DNA of 32,530 nucleotides, taken from Bondarzewia mesenterica. Lineage: Eukaryota > Basidiomycota > Agaricomycetes > Russulales > Bondarzewiaceae. Below the pieces are notes generated by a model. That model was given only the letters and a program-made list of their open reading frames with translations, was not told the origin of the DNA and searched no databases. The stretch lies in NCBI GenBank assembly GCA_004802705.1, contig SGPL01000377.1:1-32530 (forward strand), read 5' to 3'. The position numbers were made by a program, and so were the translations under genes. Shown here one piece after another: positions 1 through 11,493 of the stretch (position 1 is its first letter; every line of letters starts with the position of its first letter).

Positions 1-201
1 GTCGGCGGGCTAGGGGTTTCGCGCTCTGACTCGGAGGTGGACGGTGGATCGATGGAGGGGTCGTGTGAGACTGAGACTGAGGATGAGGACCAGGATCCTC
101 TGTGTCGGGAGGAAGAGCCGATGGCGAACGCTGGACGGGGTGGGGAGAGGGTGGAGGAGGAACGTGTAGAGTGGCGTCCTTCGTCGTCGCTGGCGCTGTA
201 G
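1..201 (+). CDS. 3' end of a truncated gene, acidic C-terminal tail
   Basis: Frame 1 is open from the first base and closes with TAG at 199-201, giving 66 residues. The tail is rich in Glu and Asp, with an alternating Glu-Thr-Glu-Asp stretch around residues 23-33, and ends in Ser-Ser-Ser-Leu-Ala-Leu. There is no start codon context, so this would be the last exon of a gene lying to the left. I see no domain. The high GC and CpG content matches the glycosyltransferase gene downstream. A chance open frame in GC-rich DNA is a real alternative, so the call rests only on openness to the window edge and a protein-like composition. Confidence 0.35.
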   Translation, partial: VGGLGVSRSDSEVDGGSMEGSCETETEDEDQDPLCREEEPMANAGRGGERVEEERVEWRPSSSLAL

Positions 202-277
202 CGACGGTTAGCCTGAGCATAGCGAGCACGGCGAGAATGGGACATGGCGGAGGGCGGGGACGAAGGGGCGACGGTCA

Positions 278-304
278 TCGTCGTCGTCGTCGTCGTCGTC
301 GTCG
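278..304 (+). repeat. (TCG)9 microsatellite
   Basis: Nine uninterrupted TCG units lie just downstream of the acidic tail. If transcribed with the upstream gene they would sit in its 3' UTR. Confidence 0.95.
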
Positions 305-2397
305 TGTGGCCTGACGACCACGAGTGGAGTAGGCAGGAACAAAACGTGCGTTAGGACGTCAAGTGGACTTTTAACTCGAGGTTGATCTCGGGGGTCTGTC
401 CTTCATGAGTTCAACATGAAGGGGCGGTCATTGATCTTATCATAAGTCGTGCTGTAAGTAAGTATATCTTTAGCTCTCTCCCCCTCCCAAACCGCACATT
501 GCCATCTGTATCGACCAATGAAAAGATAAACTTATCCATACTTTACCTTTCCGCCTTCTGTTCCTTCCATTCGACGCTCAGATAGCCGTCGTTGCCGGCA
601 ATACAAGAATTTACAAGGGTCGAGGTGTGAAAAGCAGAAGTGACGATTACCACAGCCGGAACAACGCTCCTTATCGTCTTTTGAAACTCCGCGACACTTC
701 CACCGGGCTTTCCGATCGGCGTCCACAAAACCCGCTGGTCGTTTTGACTTGAACTGAATTGAACGACAGCGAGTTCATGCGTAGTTACTAGGCTCACTCA
801 AGCATATGACTGTCAAGTTGACATCGCGGCCACGAACCTCCGTGGCCAGCATCCCTAATGTTTTTTATCCTTATCAAAAAAACGAACGTCGGTTTGAGAC
901 GGTGATGGAGCCGGATCCTGCCGGACCCACTGATCAGCGGCGTTGGCAAGTTAATTTCCGCCGCGATCTTGGTTCTCTGCGCGTTTCTCACGCTCTAACA
1001 GACATAACTCCACATTTGATTCTTGGCGAATAGATAGCCTGCAACCAAAAGGACATAAAAATGGACCTTTCTTTTGTTCGAGTACTTAATACAAGGACTC
1101 GCTGGGACTGAGCCATTAATGGAGCTATGCGGGAACGTTTTGCTTGAGAGCGCACCAGCTAATTCTTTGTTGACATGATGCAGATCTAATCGATCTAGGC
1201 CAATCGAGGTGTCAAGGGGACGGGTGGTTTTCGGTATCTTCCCTCCTGCATGGCTGAAGCCTGTTCGACAAACGCCCATACGCAACTTGCGTTTCCATGC
1301 ATAAGCGTCCTCTCTGCACACTTCTCAGGACACGCATTCATATCTGTAGGTAAGTAAAAGCCTATCCTATGAATGTTAACGGCAGCAGTAGCGAATATGG
1401 GGCACAGATGGCAATCCATTTCTTCTGACCCTCGCTCGCGCACCCCGTTCCTGAAGCAACCACTCGTCACAATTCGGGAAACAAACCGACCACGACGCCC
1501 GCGGTTGAAGAGAGGGTGATTGCCAATCCGTAAACCCAAACGTACTCTGGAGTTCTCCTGGAGTGCTCTGTAGTCAGAGAAGGTTCAGGTCTACAGATGC
1601 TTGCGTCACTCATGACGTGAACGCATCCGTTCACGCGCACGCCTTTGATCAGTTCTCCTCGACCGACTTGGCGCACCCACTACGTAGGACGGCTGTGCAT
1701 ACCCGGGCCCGTACCCAGCGAAGGATGCGCTCGAATTTCGATATCTCTGCTCTCGGTCCCGCTATCTGCGAGTTATGTGCGACAGAACTCAATTAACCAA
1801 GTACCTTGCATCCTACCATGATGCGATCCGGCCCTTGCGCGTCTTCGACGCCTTCCGGAAGTATGCGCGATGGTTTAGATCCACAGCTGGGCCGCGCGGG
1901 GACGTTGTTGGCCGGTGGCCATTGGAGAATCCGGAACTTGAGCTTGGGCGAATTGGTCGGTTTCCCTGGCAGTAGCCTCGTTGGGCCGTGCACCGTCCTA
2001 ACGCCTCCACCTGCAGCCCACATTAAGGCCCGATTGAACCGTGAACACTCCAAGGCGATTATCTTCTTCTTCTCATGACATTGCAATGTGGAGCGTTCCA
2101 GTACCACGATCACTGAACTCGAAGTGGTGCGTCCACGCCAGAACCAGAAGAAACGGGACCGACAACGCGGCTGCAGACTCAGTGAGACCCCAATCACCTC
2201 CATCAACGCGTCCCAGTCTTGCGCACACAAGGCGGCACTTGCAATGGAACACCCGCTGCTTTCACGTACGTACGTGGTACATCAACCAAACTAGCTTCAT
2301 ACAATGTATTTATGCCATCCCATCCCCACTGACCCCCTTCCGCCTTCGCCCCCCCTCCTCCCGAGTCCTTGCTTGACCTTCGCTAGGTGAGCTGACG
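305..2397. other. intergenic stretch, no recognisable gene
   Basis: About 2.1 kb separates the upstream tail from the glycosyltransferase. Several open frames of 60-145 codons overlap on both strands (the longest is 1793-2230, minus). None shows a known motif, biased composition or splice-linked extension. The last 60 bases (about 2320-2385) are strongly C/T-rich and end in GCTAG just before the first ATG. That can be read either as a fungal pyrimidine-rich promoter and transcription-start region or as the polypyrimidine tract of a 5' intron. Confidence 0.6.
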
Positions 2398-5300
2398 ATG
2401 GATTACGACCGGTACGACGCGCTCTTGCACTACATCTTCAAACAGACGCAAGGCGATGCCTGGTTCCGCCCCGACGCGCGGGATGGCAGCATCGCGGCAG
2501 GGGTGTGCATGCGCGACGACGCGGGGGAGTACCGGGTGTTTCCGTATGAGAATCTCGCTCTCGAGCCGTTCGAGCGTGCGGTCAGGGCTATGAATTTTGT
2601 GGTCGCGGTCAAGGTGCGCAGCGCCGCTGCACATGCGGCTGTGAGCGAGGTGTGAGTGTTTTCTTTCGTGGTTTCTTTGTTATGCGTCCTGGAGAGGTGA
2701 GGAGCGGGTTGGGGCACGCGCACCGATCACACCTCGTCGTATATTTCAGCCTTGGGTCGTGTCCCACTCGCCTGACGGGTGCTCACCACGTTCGTCCTGG
2801 AGATGAAAACAATGCACAGAGCCCCAGCCCGAGCGTGGGAGTCTGTCTGCCAGACGTGTCTGCGATAAGCCGCTCGCCGAGACGTCGGCGCAGTACTGGA
2901 TCTGGCATTCGCTTTACCGCATCGGGCTGCATAAGACGAGTGTTCGCAATATGACCCATTCGCTTGTCCTCTCTGTGTGTCTTCGACGATTGTTATCATC
3001 AACTGACGCGAGGGTTTCGGCCATGCAGAGGCCCAGAAGAGAAGAGCGTGTACGTCGACTCGAACACCCGCATCCAAATCGTCGAGTCCATGATGATGCT
3101 CCCCCACGCCGATCGCGAGCAAAAGGCCGCCTTTGTCGTACGTCCACACAAAATAGACGTTCCATTCGATTTCGCTCACTGACTTTTTGTCGCCGTGACT
3201 TTAAGCGCGACGAACGCGTGCTCGTGGTCTGGTCCGACTCGCTCGAGTCCATCATCCCCATCTGCTCCGACTTTGAAGACCGCCTCATCCGTCTCCTCTG
3301 GCGTGCCCGTCGTCCCACACCGGGTTCCTCCATCCCGTCCTCCCTCTCCCATCCAGCATCCGAGTCCGAGTCCGTATCCGCCCACTCCCTCATCGGCGTC
3401 GCGTCCCGCACGTTCAATACCCGCGCCTCTCCCATCGCCGTCACTCCGGACGTGGAGAAGGCCGTCACGCGTTCTCACGTGCGGACCGTCGTCAAGAGGA
3501 CCTGGTATGGGAAGAGATATGTCGTCAGGGAGAGAGTGGGGGGGCGCTGCGGAGTTGGAGGGCGTTGAGGAGGAGCAAGAAGAGGAAGAGGATTTGGAGA
3601 GCCTGGGTGGCCCGGAGAAACGTCCGGCGGTGTTGTACGCACCATTTTATAACGGCGTTGCCGCCGCGTTGGCGTTCGGTGCGTCGTGAACGTCTCCTCT
3701 TCCTTGTGGGTGAGTGGGTGCTGATGGAGTTTGGGGGGGGGGATAGTGTTCATCGGGAACGGTGTCAGTGAGTGACTGGAGGGCGTGTTCGAAGAACGGG
3801 AGAGATGTCTGATGATTTTTGTGTCCATGTTACAGAGAATCTCATCAGCGAGTGGCGACAAGACGGCAGTTTCATCCGCTTCGCACTCGCCGCCGTCCTC
3901 CCGCTGCTCTATTGCGTGTCTCTGGTATGTTCCATCCCACCTATCGATAGCTTTGGCACCCTCACTTGGCAATGCAAACGTGTCTAGTTTTTCTGCTTGC
4001 AAATCATCCAGAACGTCACCATGGCGTGAGTCCCCTCCTCTTCCTCTTTTTCTCAAGACGTTCCGTCGTTCCGGTTCGGGGATGTCATGACACGGGCGAC
4101 CGTCTACTCAGGATCGGCCCCATCGCGCAGTATCACCGCAATTCCAAGTTCTATTCCGCCGTCAAGCCGAGGGCGAACAAGGCGGTCGACGATCACCTGC
4201 CGCACGTCACGATTCAGATGCCGGTGTACAAGGAGGGCCTCGAGGGCGTTTTGTGAGTTTTTTATTATTTTGATGGCGTCGTGGGACTGATGGGTTGAGG
4301 GTAGGGCACCGTCGATCGCATCGCTCAAGAAGGCCATGCAGACGTACGCGCGTCAGGGAGGGACTTCGAATATTTTCATCAACGATGACGGTCTGCAAGT
4401 GCGTCCTCTTCCTTCTTCCCGTCCCCGTCCGCATCCGCCCACCCCCTCCAAAAATGGGAGAAATGACGTGCGTGAATTGGGATCTGACGTTGACGTTTGG
4501 GGACAAACCCGCACAGCTCCTGGGCGAACGCGAGCGCAACGCGCGGATGGCGTTTTACGACACGCACGATATCGGGTGGGTCGCGCGCCCGCGCACGGAG
4601 CGGGCGGCGATGTGGAGGGAGGGGGCGGGACGGGGTTCGTGCGTGCGGGCCGATTCAAAAAAGCGTCGAACATGAATTACGGGTTGGCGCTGTCGCGCGA
4701 GGCGGAGAAGCATCTGCGGGCCATGCAGGCGGATGATAGTACGAGAGAGGATCGGGAGGGGGAGGGGGATAGTGAGGGGCAGGAGGAGATGCCGATGGAG
4801 GAGAGGGCGCTGATGAAGGCGGTGGAGCAGGTGTATGAGGAGAGTGGGAGGCGGTGGCGGCCTTGGGCGAAGAATGGAAAGGCGTGTAGGGTGGGTGAGA
4901 TCGTGTTGCTCGTGGATTCGGATACGGTCGTGCCTGAGGTCGGTTCGACGCTTTCCTTCTTTCCTTCCTGCCCCCCTTTTTTTTTCCTTCTTTGCCAAAA
5001 ACGCGATTTACACCATCACCATGCTGAGACCGTTTTTTTTTGTTNGGGGCGGTCAGGATTGTTTGAGAGACGCGGCGAGGGAGATGGCCGAGTGTCCGAC
5101 GGTGGCGATCCTCCAGCACGAATCCGGTACGTCGTCCCCTTCCCTCCCCCCCACTCCCTTTTTCGTCCCTCCGTCCGTGTCATTGGCGCGCGTTCGAGTT
5201 GTGGTCTGATGCAGTGCTTTTTTTTTTTTTTTTTCGCGGATGGGTGGGATAGACGTCATGCAGGTCGCGCACCATTATTTCGAGAACGGGATCGCGTATT

Positions 5301-7448
5301 TTACGAAGCGGATCAATAAGTGTATCTCCATGGGTCCGTCCTCTCTCTGTCCTGTCGTTCGTCTGACTGACTCGATTCGCCTCGACGCACGACTGACTTG
5401 ATTCGGTTCGACGCGCGCGTGCCCATGTAGCCTGTGCGAACGGGGAAGTCGCTCCTTTCGTCGGACACAACGCGTGAGTCACCCAAATCCAGCGCAAAGC
5501 CTCTCTCATGTTTTCTCTCTTTCTATCGCGGCAACGCGAGTCTTTTTCTTTTCTTACCCAATCGCAATCACAATCATAACAACCATTGTCTTTAATTTTT
5601 TTGTGTACTTCGGGATTAGGTTCCTGCGATGGAAGGCGGTGCAAGACGCTTCGTTCGTCGATCCCGCGGACGGGTTGGAAAAGATCTGGAGCGAGACGAA
5701 CGTCTCGGAGGATTTCGACATGGCGCTTCGGTTGCAGATGCGCGGGTACATCATCCGGTGCGTCGACCTACCCATCGCTTTTTTCTTCTTAAAAAATGAC
5801 GAATGGGCTGATGGTTCTGGGATATGCTGTTTTGTTGTTTGTTTGTTTGTTCGTTTGTTTGTTTGTGAAACGTTAACGTTGAAGGTGGGCGACGTATTCG
5901 AAGGGCGGGTTCAAGGAGGGCGTGTCGTTGACGATCGACGATGAGCTCAATCGGTGGCAGAAGTATGCTTATGGTGAGAGTCGTTGCTCGCTCGTTTCTT
6001 TCGATTTTTTTTGGCGGCAAATGTTCTGACGTGAGCTTGGGTTTGTCTTTAGGTTGCAGCGAGTGCGTTCCCTCTCTGTAGCAAGTTTGAGGGTTGGAGT
6101 GTGATACTGCGTGAGAGCTGATATTCTTGGTGTCTTTGTTGCTGTTGCAGGCTGCTGTTCAACCCCCTCGTGCAGTGGTTCCGTCGCGGGCCGATCACGC
6201 ATCAGATTCATAAGTTCCTGTGGTCGAACGCACCGATGCATTACAAGATCTCGATGATGGCCTGTCAGTCGTCCCTCTTCCTCCCCCTTTTTCTTTCTTT
6301 CTCCATCTCCTCCTGACACCTCTCTCCTCTCCTCTCCCTTCCTATCGAGATAGACATGTTCTCCTACTGTGAGTTTTTTTTTTCCTCGTGCGAAGAGGCT
6401 CTGCATTCGTGCGACTGGCTGATGACGGACCGTGTAGATGGTATCTCGGCGTCGGTGACGATCGGCCTGATCAATTATGTCCTGCTTGGTTTCCAGTTCC
6501 CCGTGGATGGGTTTTACATGCACAGTTTTGAGATTTGGCTGGCGACGACCGTCGTGTTCTTCGGGTCGGGCAACGTGGGGTATACGTTGTTGGAGTACCG
6601 TCTGGGGGAGAAGAACCTCGTGCGTCCACTTTCCACTTTGGTTCCTCCTCGCCTCATCACCCGGTTCCGTTTTTTTCTATTTTTACATTGGTGTGGATCG
6701 GATGTTCTTTTTTCTTTTGGGGCGAGGGTGCGATGCAGCTGGAATCGTTCTTTACGAACATCATGTGGGTCCCGTTCTTGTGAGCCCTTTTATCTAAGTT
6801 CGGTTTCGTGATGGTGTTTTATGAATTCGCTCGGGCCGCGCAACCCCAGCTTTTTCTTCTTTGGCGGGTTGGGCATCCCGCTGAGCCAAGCGGTCCTCGC
6901 GCACTTGTTTTCCTACAACATCTCGTGGGGAGCGACGAAGAAGGAAGTGGAACGGTCTAATTTCTTCCGGGAGGTGCCCAAGATCATGAAGCGGTGCGTT
7001 TTCGATTCCAAAGTTCTCCTCCTCGCGTCTCGACTGCTTCTGTTAATTGATTTGAACGGGACACGTGGGGCTTATGACCAGGTTTTGGTTCCCACTGCTC
7101 GTGTCGTGGGTGATCATCCTCGGTATGGTCATCCTCTCGACGTCTCTCGTCCCCCTCGAATGGCGCGTCGACAGTTCCGGCTGGGCCGTGATCTTCCCGC
7201 TCGCGTATGTTCACCCTCTCACCCCCTCTCACCCTCTCTACATACATCACTCATCCGTGATCGTGATTGTACGGTTGTTTAGGATCGCTGTCGGCTGTCA
7301 CATCCTCTTCCCCGTACGTCCTTTCCTTCACCTTCCCCCTCTCAGTCTCGTTCTTTTCCTCGAGAAAGCACGCTGACGTGGACGAACGTGTGCTGACTGT
7401 CCGTCACAGATCGTGCTGAACCCTTGGTTGATGATCTTCTCGTACTAA
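2398..7448 (+). CDS. family 2 glycosyltransferase, multi-pass membrane protein
   Basis: A processive-type GT-A glycosyltransferase (Glyco_trans_2_3-like fungal family) expected to act at the plasma or secretory membrane; substrate unknown. My model has 23 exons: 2398-2651, 3029-3137, 3206-3678, 3747-3767, 3836-3924, 3988-4025, 4112-4252, 4305-4398, 4517-4938, 5057-5126, 5253-5333, 5431-5473, 5620-5757, 5885-5973, 6053-6062, 6151-6263, 6354-6368, 6438-6619, 6739-6779, 6850-6993, 7082-7204, 7283-7313, 7410-7448 (about 919 aa). Apart from the two exons holding the frameshifts, all phases agree. Catalytic motifs visible are Asp-Asp-Gly near residue 401, Asp-Ser-Asp near 541, Ser-Glu-Asp-Phe-Asp near 641 and Arg-Trp-Gln-Lys-Tyr near 682. 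Two membrane segments lie near residues 265-325 and about five follow residue 730. Exon 3 needs one G removed in the 7-G run at 3538-3544. Exon 9 needs one base added in the G-rich stretch 4605-4636. The two shifts cancel. The start is uncertain because an upstream exon is possible. It resembles the fungal GT2 linked to hyphal growth on surfaces in plant pathogens, but I cannot assign orthology. Confidence 0.93.
5827..5868 (+). repeat. TTTG-type simple repeat inside an intron
   Basis: Imperfect TTTG units with one TTCG interruption fill the middle of the intron 5758-5884 of the glycosyltransferase gene. They have no coding effect. Confidence 0.85.
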
Positions 7449-8435
7449 AAAAAAAACACTTTCGAACATGACTTACGTCGATGCGGACATTTCCTACTTA
7501 GGACGGACGGACGGACGGACGGACGTCAACGCCTTCATTTCTCTCTCCGTTTTCCTGCGTCGCATACATACACCTATATCTCCTCGACGCTTGTGCATAT
7601 GACCCCAGCTCCAGCATTTCTTTTCTCTATATATATTTTACCTGACGCTCATACAAGACCGTAGAGTGATGCCCATAGTGTCCGTTCTCGCTTCCGTGGT
7701 TCCATGACCATGTTGTTTTATTTCATTTCATGCATTCATCTTTTTTTTTCGGTTTCCTCGGACGGCATTGGACTTTTTCTTCTTCTTTCTTTGACTTCTG
7801 CCCTTTTTTGGGTTGATGTTTAAGACCGCGAGCTGTCACGTACTTGGTTTACCTGAGTGGAAAGGACTTGTCGCATCTGGTGGATCTAGGACTCGTTCAA
7901 CATATACAGCTATGCGATATGCATCATGATATATCCGTTGCCGTTGATGGGTCTGTCGACGGGCCGGCGTGAACTTGTGAAGACTTGTGATCGCGAGTGC
8001 CCTTGAGCGCTGGAGCAATCGGATGTGAAATTTTCTTAGTGTTCCCGTCTTTTGTGGGTCGGTCGGGAAATACTTAGTTCAGTGACGGTAGCAAGGCGGT
8101 CATCGACATCTTGATTACTATAAGTACATACGTCGATAGGTTTTGTCTTTCTGTCTCTATCCTGTTTTTCTGAGGGAGGGTTTGGTGAGCTCATCGGCGA
8201 GTGCTGCGATCGACATCGACAGTTATTTTCGCAAAGGAATTTGAGCGTGACGTTCACTGGGTGACTTTGTACACTGGGAAATCTGAATCCATTCATGACC
8301 ACGGTCCATGAGTTACATGATGATAATTAAAATAAGTATCCGAACGTCCCAACTGCTCACGAAACGGCCGAAACGACTACCGGAGCACATGAGGGCGACT
8401 TCTAGGTCACTCAGCTTGTAGATTACATTCACGCT
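7449..8435. other. shared 3' intergenic region of two convergent genes
   Basis: Nearly 1 kb separates the stop of the glycosyltransferase from the stop of the amidohydrolase on the other strand. It should contain both 3' UTRs. An A9 run follows the glycosyltransferase stop directly. I see no coding structure and no clear AATAAA. Confidence 0.7.
7501..7524 (+). repeat. (GGAC)6 tetranucleotide repeat
   Basis: Six perfect GGAC units lie in the presumed 3' UTR of the glycosyltransferase gene, about 50 bases after its stop codon. Confidence 0.95.
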
Positions 8436-9913
8436 TCACTCGCTTGCATCAAAATAGGGCTCCTGCAGTCCGAGATTGTAGATGCGGTTTGCATTGTGGA
8501 ACAGTGCATTTTGTGCAATGGTGATGGATTGGGAGCCGGTCAGGTGCTTATCGGAGACGTACTGCGCCAGGACCTATATTCAAAAGGACAAATGAGTGGC
8601 ACTGATTTATTCGTGATCGGCAAGAGAATACACACGTCATAGAGCGTCTGTCTTGCCTGCACACTCCCAAGATAGAAAGATTCGGGCCACCAATGGCCAT
8701 CAGCTAGGCAAGTGCGAGGAGTCAGCGCCAATGTCAGCTGGAAGTATGATAAGGGGCATGGTCTCACTCGACCACATTATTTTGTTCGTCGGCGCAAGCT
8801 CTAGCACCTGCCTGATGACACTCTTCTGCCCATCGGCGGACAAGAATGGGAAGATCTCGCCAAAATCGAGATAGACATTCTTATATACGGCGGTCAGGTA
8901 TCCCGCATCACGCGTGTATGGGTAGCTTGAGTGCAGGAGGACAATCTTCGTGTCAGGGTATGCTTTAATGACATGTTGGAGGTGTGAGGGACTTGAGAGT
9001 GACAGCGTGATATCTGAGTCCCCAAGGCCTGTGTGGAATTGAACTGCAAAGGGCTTTAGGACGGAGGCACTTTTGAAACGAAGGGGCGGCGCATACCTGT
9101 TTTTTTGTAAGTGCCAGCGACATCAAGAGTGGTGCGTACGACGAAATCATTCACGACCTTGTCTGCGAGACGAATAGGGACTGCTGGGTTGGAGAGGTAC
9201 CTGTGATATACGGCGTCAAGCGCGTTGTCGAGTTCGGCATCCGTGCAGGACGTGGAGACATTCATGCCAGTCCTATAGCACACTATCGACTTGAATCCCA
9301 CCACGTCCGGTGTCTCTGCGCTCTGTAAGATGTTCTTGCGAAGCTCATCGGCGAACCTAGATACGCGTTTGGACGGTGTCATGTTTCGATATTCAGTAAA
9401 AATGTTGGTCAGGATGTCCTGAGAGCATCGTTATTGATGTGCAACTTTTTGAGACGAAAGGTGACGTACCTGAGCGACGATCTCTACCCGAACAATCCTC
9501 TTATTCGGGACGGCTGTCAGCCGGTCGTGCCATTGATATCCTTCGCACATCTCCTGCACTCCGCCGAGTCCATCGTCAAGCAATAAGCAATGGATTTTAG
9601 CAGGCTCGAAGCACATCCTGCATAGCTCTTCATAGTCTATCTTCTCTCGAGCCCGCTTGATCTCATCCCACGTCACGTTATCTTGGCCTTTGATGCCATA
9701 CAGTAGTGCGAGATCGATAGTTGCGCGAAAACATGCGAGTGTCTGGACAGCATCGTCCAGTGCGGTGTCAGATGCCTCCGAGACGAGGCCTTCAAAAGGC
9801 ACACTGGCGCGGTTAGGAGCAGACAGAAGGGGATGGGCATGATTGTCGATGGCAGGGTAGTGCATGCAAGTCATCCTAAGATGATCTAAAATATCCATAG
9901 TTTCTGTGGTCAT
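8436..9913 (-). CDS. amidohydrolase, FluG N-terminal-domain type
   Basis: A TIM-barrel metal-dependent hydrolase (amidohydrolase_2 superfamily) of the kind fused to a glutamine-synthetase-like domain in FluG; here it stands alone. Exons in coding order are 9470-9913, 9097-9418, 8768-9043, 8636-8703 and 8436-8573. All introns are GT-AG, 51-64 nt long, and phases agree, giving about 415 residues. Visible metal or active-site candidates are His25 and His27 in Asp-Asn-His-Ala-His-Pro, Lys191 in Phe-Lys-Ser-Ile-Val, His259 in Gln-Phe-His-Thr-Gly, His293 in Leu-Leu-His-Ser-Ser-Tyr-Pro, and Asp349 in Ser-Thr-Asp-Gly-His-Trp-Trp. No stop or frameshift was seen, so the gene looks functional. The first in-frame ATG (9911-9913) was chosen; a GTG six codons upstream is open but not used as a start in fungi. 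It converges on the glycosyltransferase gene and no functional link is implied. The physiological substrate is unknown. Confidence 0.93.
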
Positions 9914-10692
9914 ACTGGCTGCAGTGGACACGACGATGAAAGCGAGACGGGAAGAGGTGAGAACATGCTGAGATCACTGGAAAGGGGACTAGATAAGATA
10001 GCCTACAATTCTTCTCCTTGTCCGAGTCTGCTGGCGTCCGCCTACAACCACCGCCATTTTCCCAAGAGACGACGAGTACTATGGTGCGGGACACTTAGTC
10101 ACCGCATATTTTTTACAATGACCCTGTGACCTCCAAATATGGTCCGATTTTTTATTCCTTTGGTAAAAACGCTCCTTTTCGTGAGTAGAAACTTTCCATC
10201 AGACGAATTTCCTCAAAAGTCAAAATTGAAGAAGTTGACATCTCCCGATTTCGCCACATCACGTGAATGCTACTTAATATGGAAATAAATCACGTGATTT
10301 TAAAGAAACCTCGTTACCATGGCCCTTCTACTGGTCAAATTGGTGCACAAAGTGTCTCCGGAACACATCTGTGCAACATGTAACACATCAAGCTGAACTT
10401 TTTGACCTGAAATTGAGCCTCTCATGTCCCCAACCCTGAGTGGTAAGTGTCTGTGTAACAGAAGAGCACTGTTTGGGCACCCCCATACAGCAATCTGTCA
10501 TTGTTGTGATCTCCATTTATCGAGAAACCAACTTTTTTTTTTTTGGCCTGGACAAATTTGCTGCTGTCTAAATTAGGCAGTGACTAAGTGTCCTGCACCA
10601 TACATAGGCCACGGCAATATGCTGACATCAACCTGAACTCTAGACTCTGCAGGTCTCAGCTGAGCTGGCCGACTCAATTTCCCACCTCTATG
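9914..10692. other. upstream region of the amidohydrolase, no gene seen
   Basis: About 780 bases carry no recognisable coding sequence. The first 100-200 bases should be the amidohydrolase promoter and leader. The rest drifts to lower GC and leads into a tandem repeat. Confidence 0.6.
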
Positions 10693-11003
10693 CAATTACG
10701 ATTTCTGATTAGNGAAATTATGATTCCCCTAAAAGGGAATCGTTACTTATGCACGGAACATGGGCCATTTTGACCCCCCCCCCAGAATGGTTGTTTGTAG
10801 TCGACTACAAATCGCCATTAGAGTCGCAACTAAACTCATTACAAAGCGGTAAGAAACTTGCTTTCATTTACAATTTCCGATTAGAGAATCGTTACTTATA
10901 GACGACAAAACGGGCCAATTTTGACCCCCCCCAGAATGGATGAGCCTAGTCGACTACAATTTACTACAATTTAAGACTAGGGACATTACAAAATGGTAAG
11001 AAT
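10693..11003 (+). repeat. two diverged direct repeat units with a shared palindrome
   Basis: Unit A (about 10693-10858) and unit B (about 10870-11003) share, in the same order, CAATT followed by a GATTAG box, AATCGTTACTTAT, a GGGCCA.TTTTGA box, a C8-C10 run, CAGAATGG, AGTCGACTACAA, CATTACAAA and GGTAAGAA. Unit A also holds a small hairpin (GATTCCC, loop CTAAAA, GGGAATC) that is absent from B. Unit A has an 18-base perfect palindrome at 10794-10811 centred on TCGA, of which 10 bases (10947-10956) are kept in B. No coding potential is seen. It is probably a decayed repeat element. Confidence 0.8.
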
Positions 11004-11493
11004 TCTGCAACTGACTTGGCTTCATTTGTTTTGTAGTGAGACTTCACCAGTAGACCGGTATCTCTAATTACCGGTAAGCCAGCAACAAGTTGGACTTCGA
11101 AGCTACTAGCTACTACTCCTTAGCTCCTCTTTCCCGCACTGTCATCCTCATATCTGCTCTGTCACAGCCCATCGTGGCTCGTGTTGCTCACAGTGCGCTA
11201 ATGCTGTGATCGCGAAACAATTAGTGGACAAGCTGTACAAATCCAGAAGGTAGCAGTGCTAGACCTTGAGAATCCCGTCACACAGTCTGACGTGCCCCCC
11301 CCCCACCCGACAAGGTCTAAAACTCACTCCTAAGATCCTAAATTTGATGAGCCTGTTTCCGGCACTCTGCCGGAAATGCTGGAGGATGAAGTTGTACCGC
11401 TTCTCGAAGAAATCTCAAGCATTGAAGATGGAGAATCAGGACAGAGGGACGAGGTAGATGACTGAGATGAAGAGACCCAGAAAAAGAACAGAA
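11004..11493. other. no recognisable gene
   Basis: This stretch sits between the direct repeats and the oxidoreductase relic. An open stretch at about 11345-11460 is rich in Glu, Asp and Leu but ends in a TGA and shows no motif. It could belong to a more degraded upstream part of the same pseudogene. Confidence 0.4.

Noticed and set aside
102..314. Gly/Arg-rich open frame ending in an Arg run
   Set aside because: It starts at GTG, reads through the (TCG)9 repeat, and overlaps the more protein-like acidic frame.
1793..2230. 145-codon open frame on the minus strand upstream of the glycosyltransferase
   Set aside because: It overlaps comparable open frames on the other strand, shows no motif or biased composition, and has no splice-linked neighbours.
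3475..4998. Long open frames on the minus strand opposite the glycosyltransferase exons
   Set aside because: They are antisense shadows of high-GC coding exons, Pro/Arg/Thr-rich without motifs.
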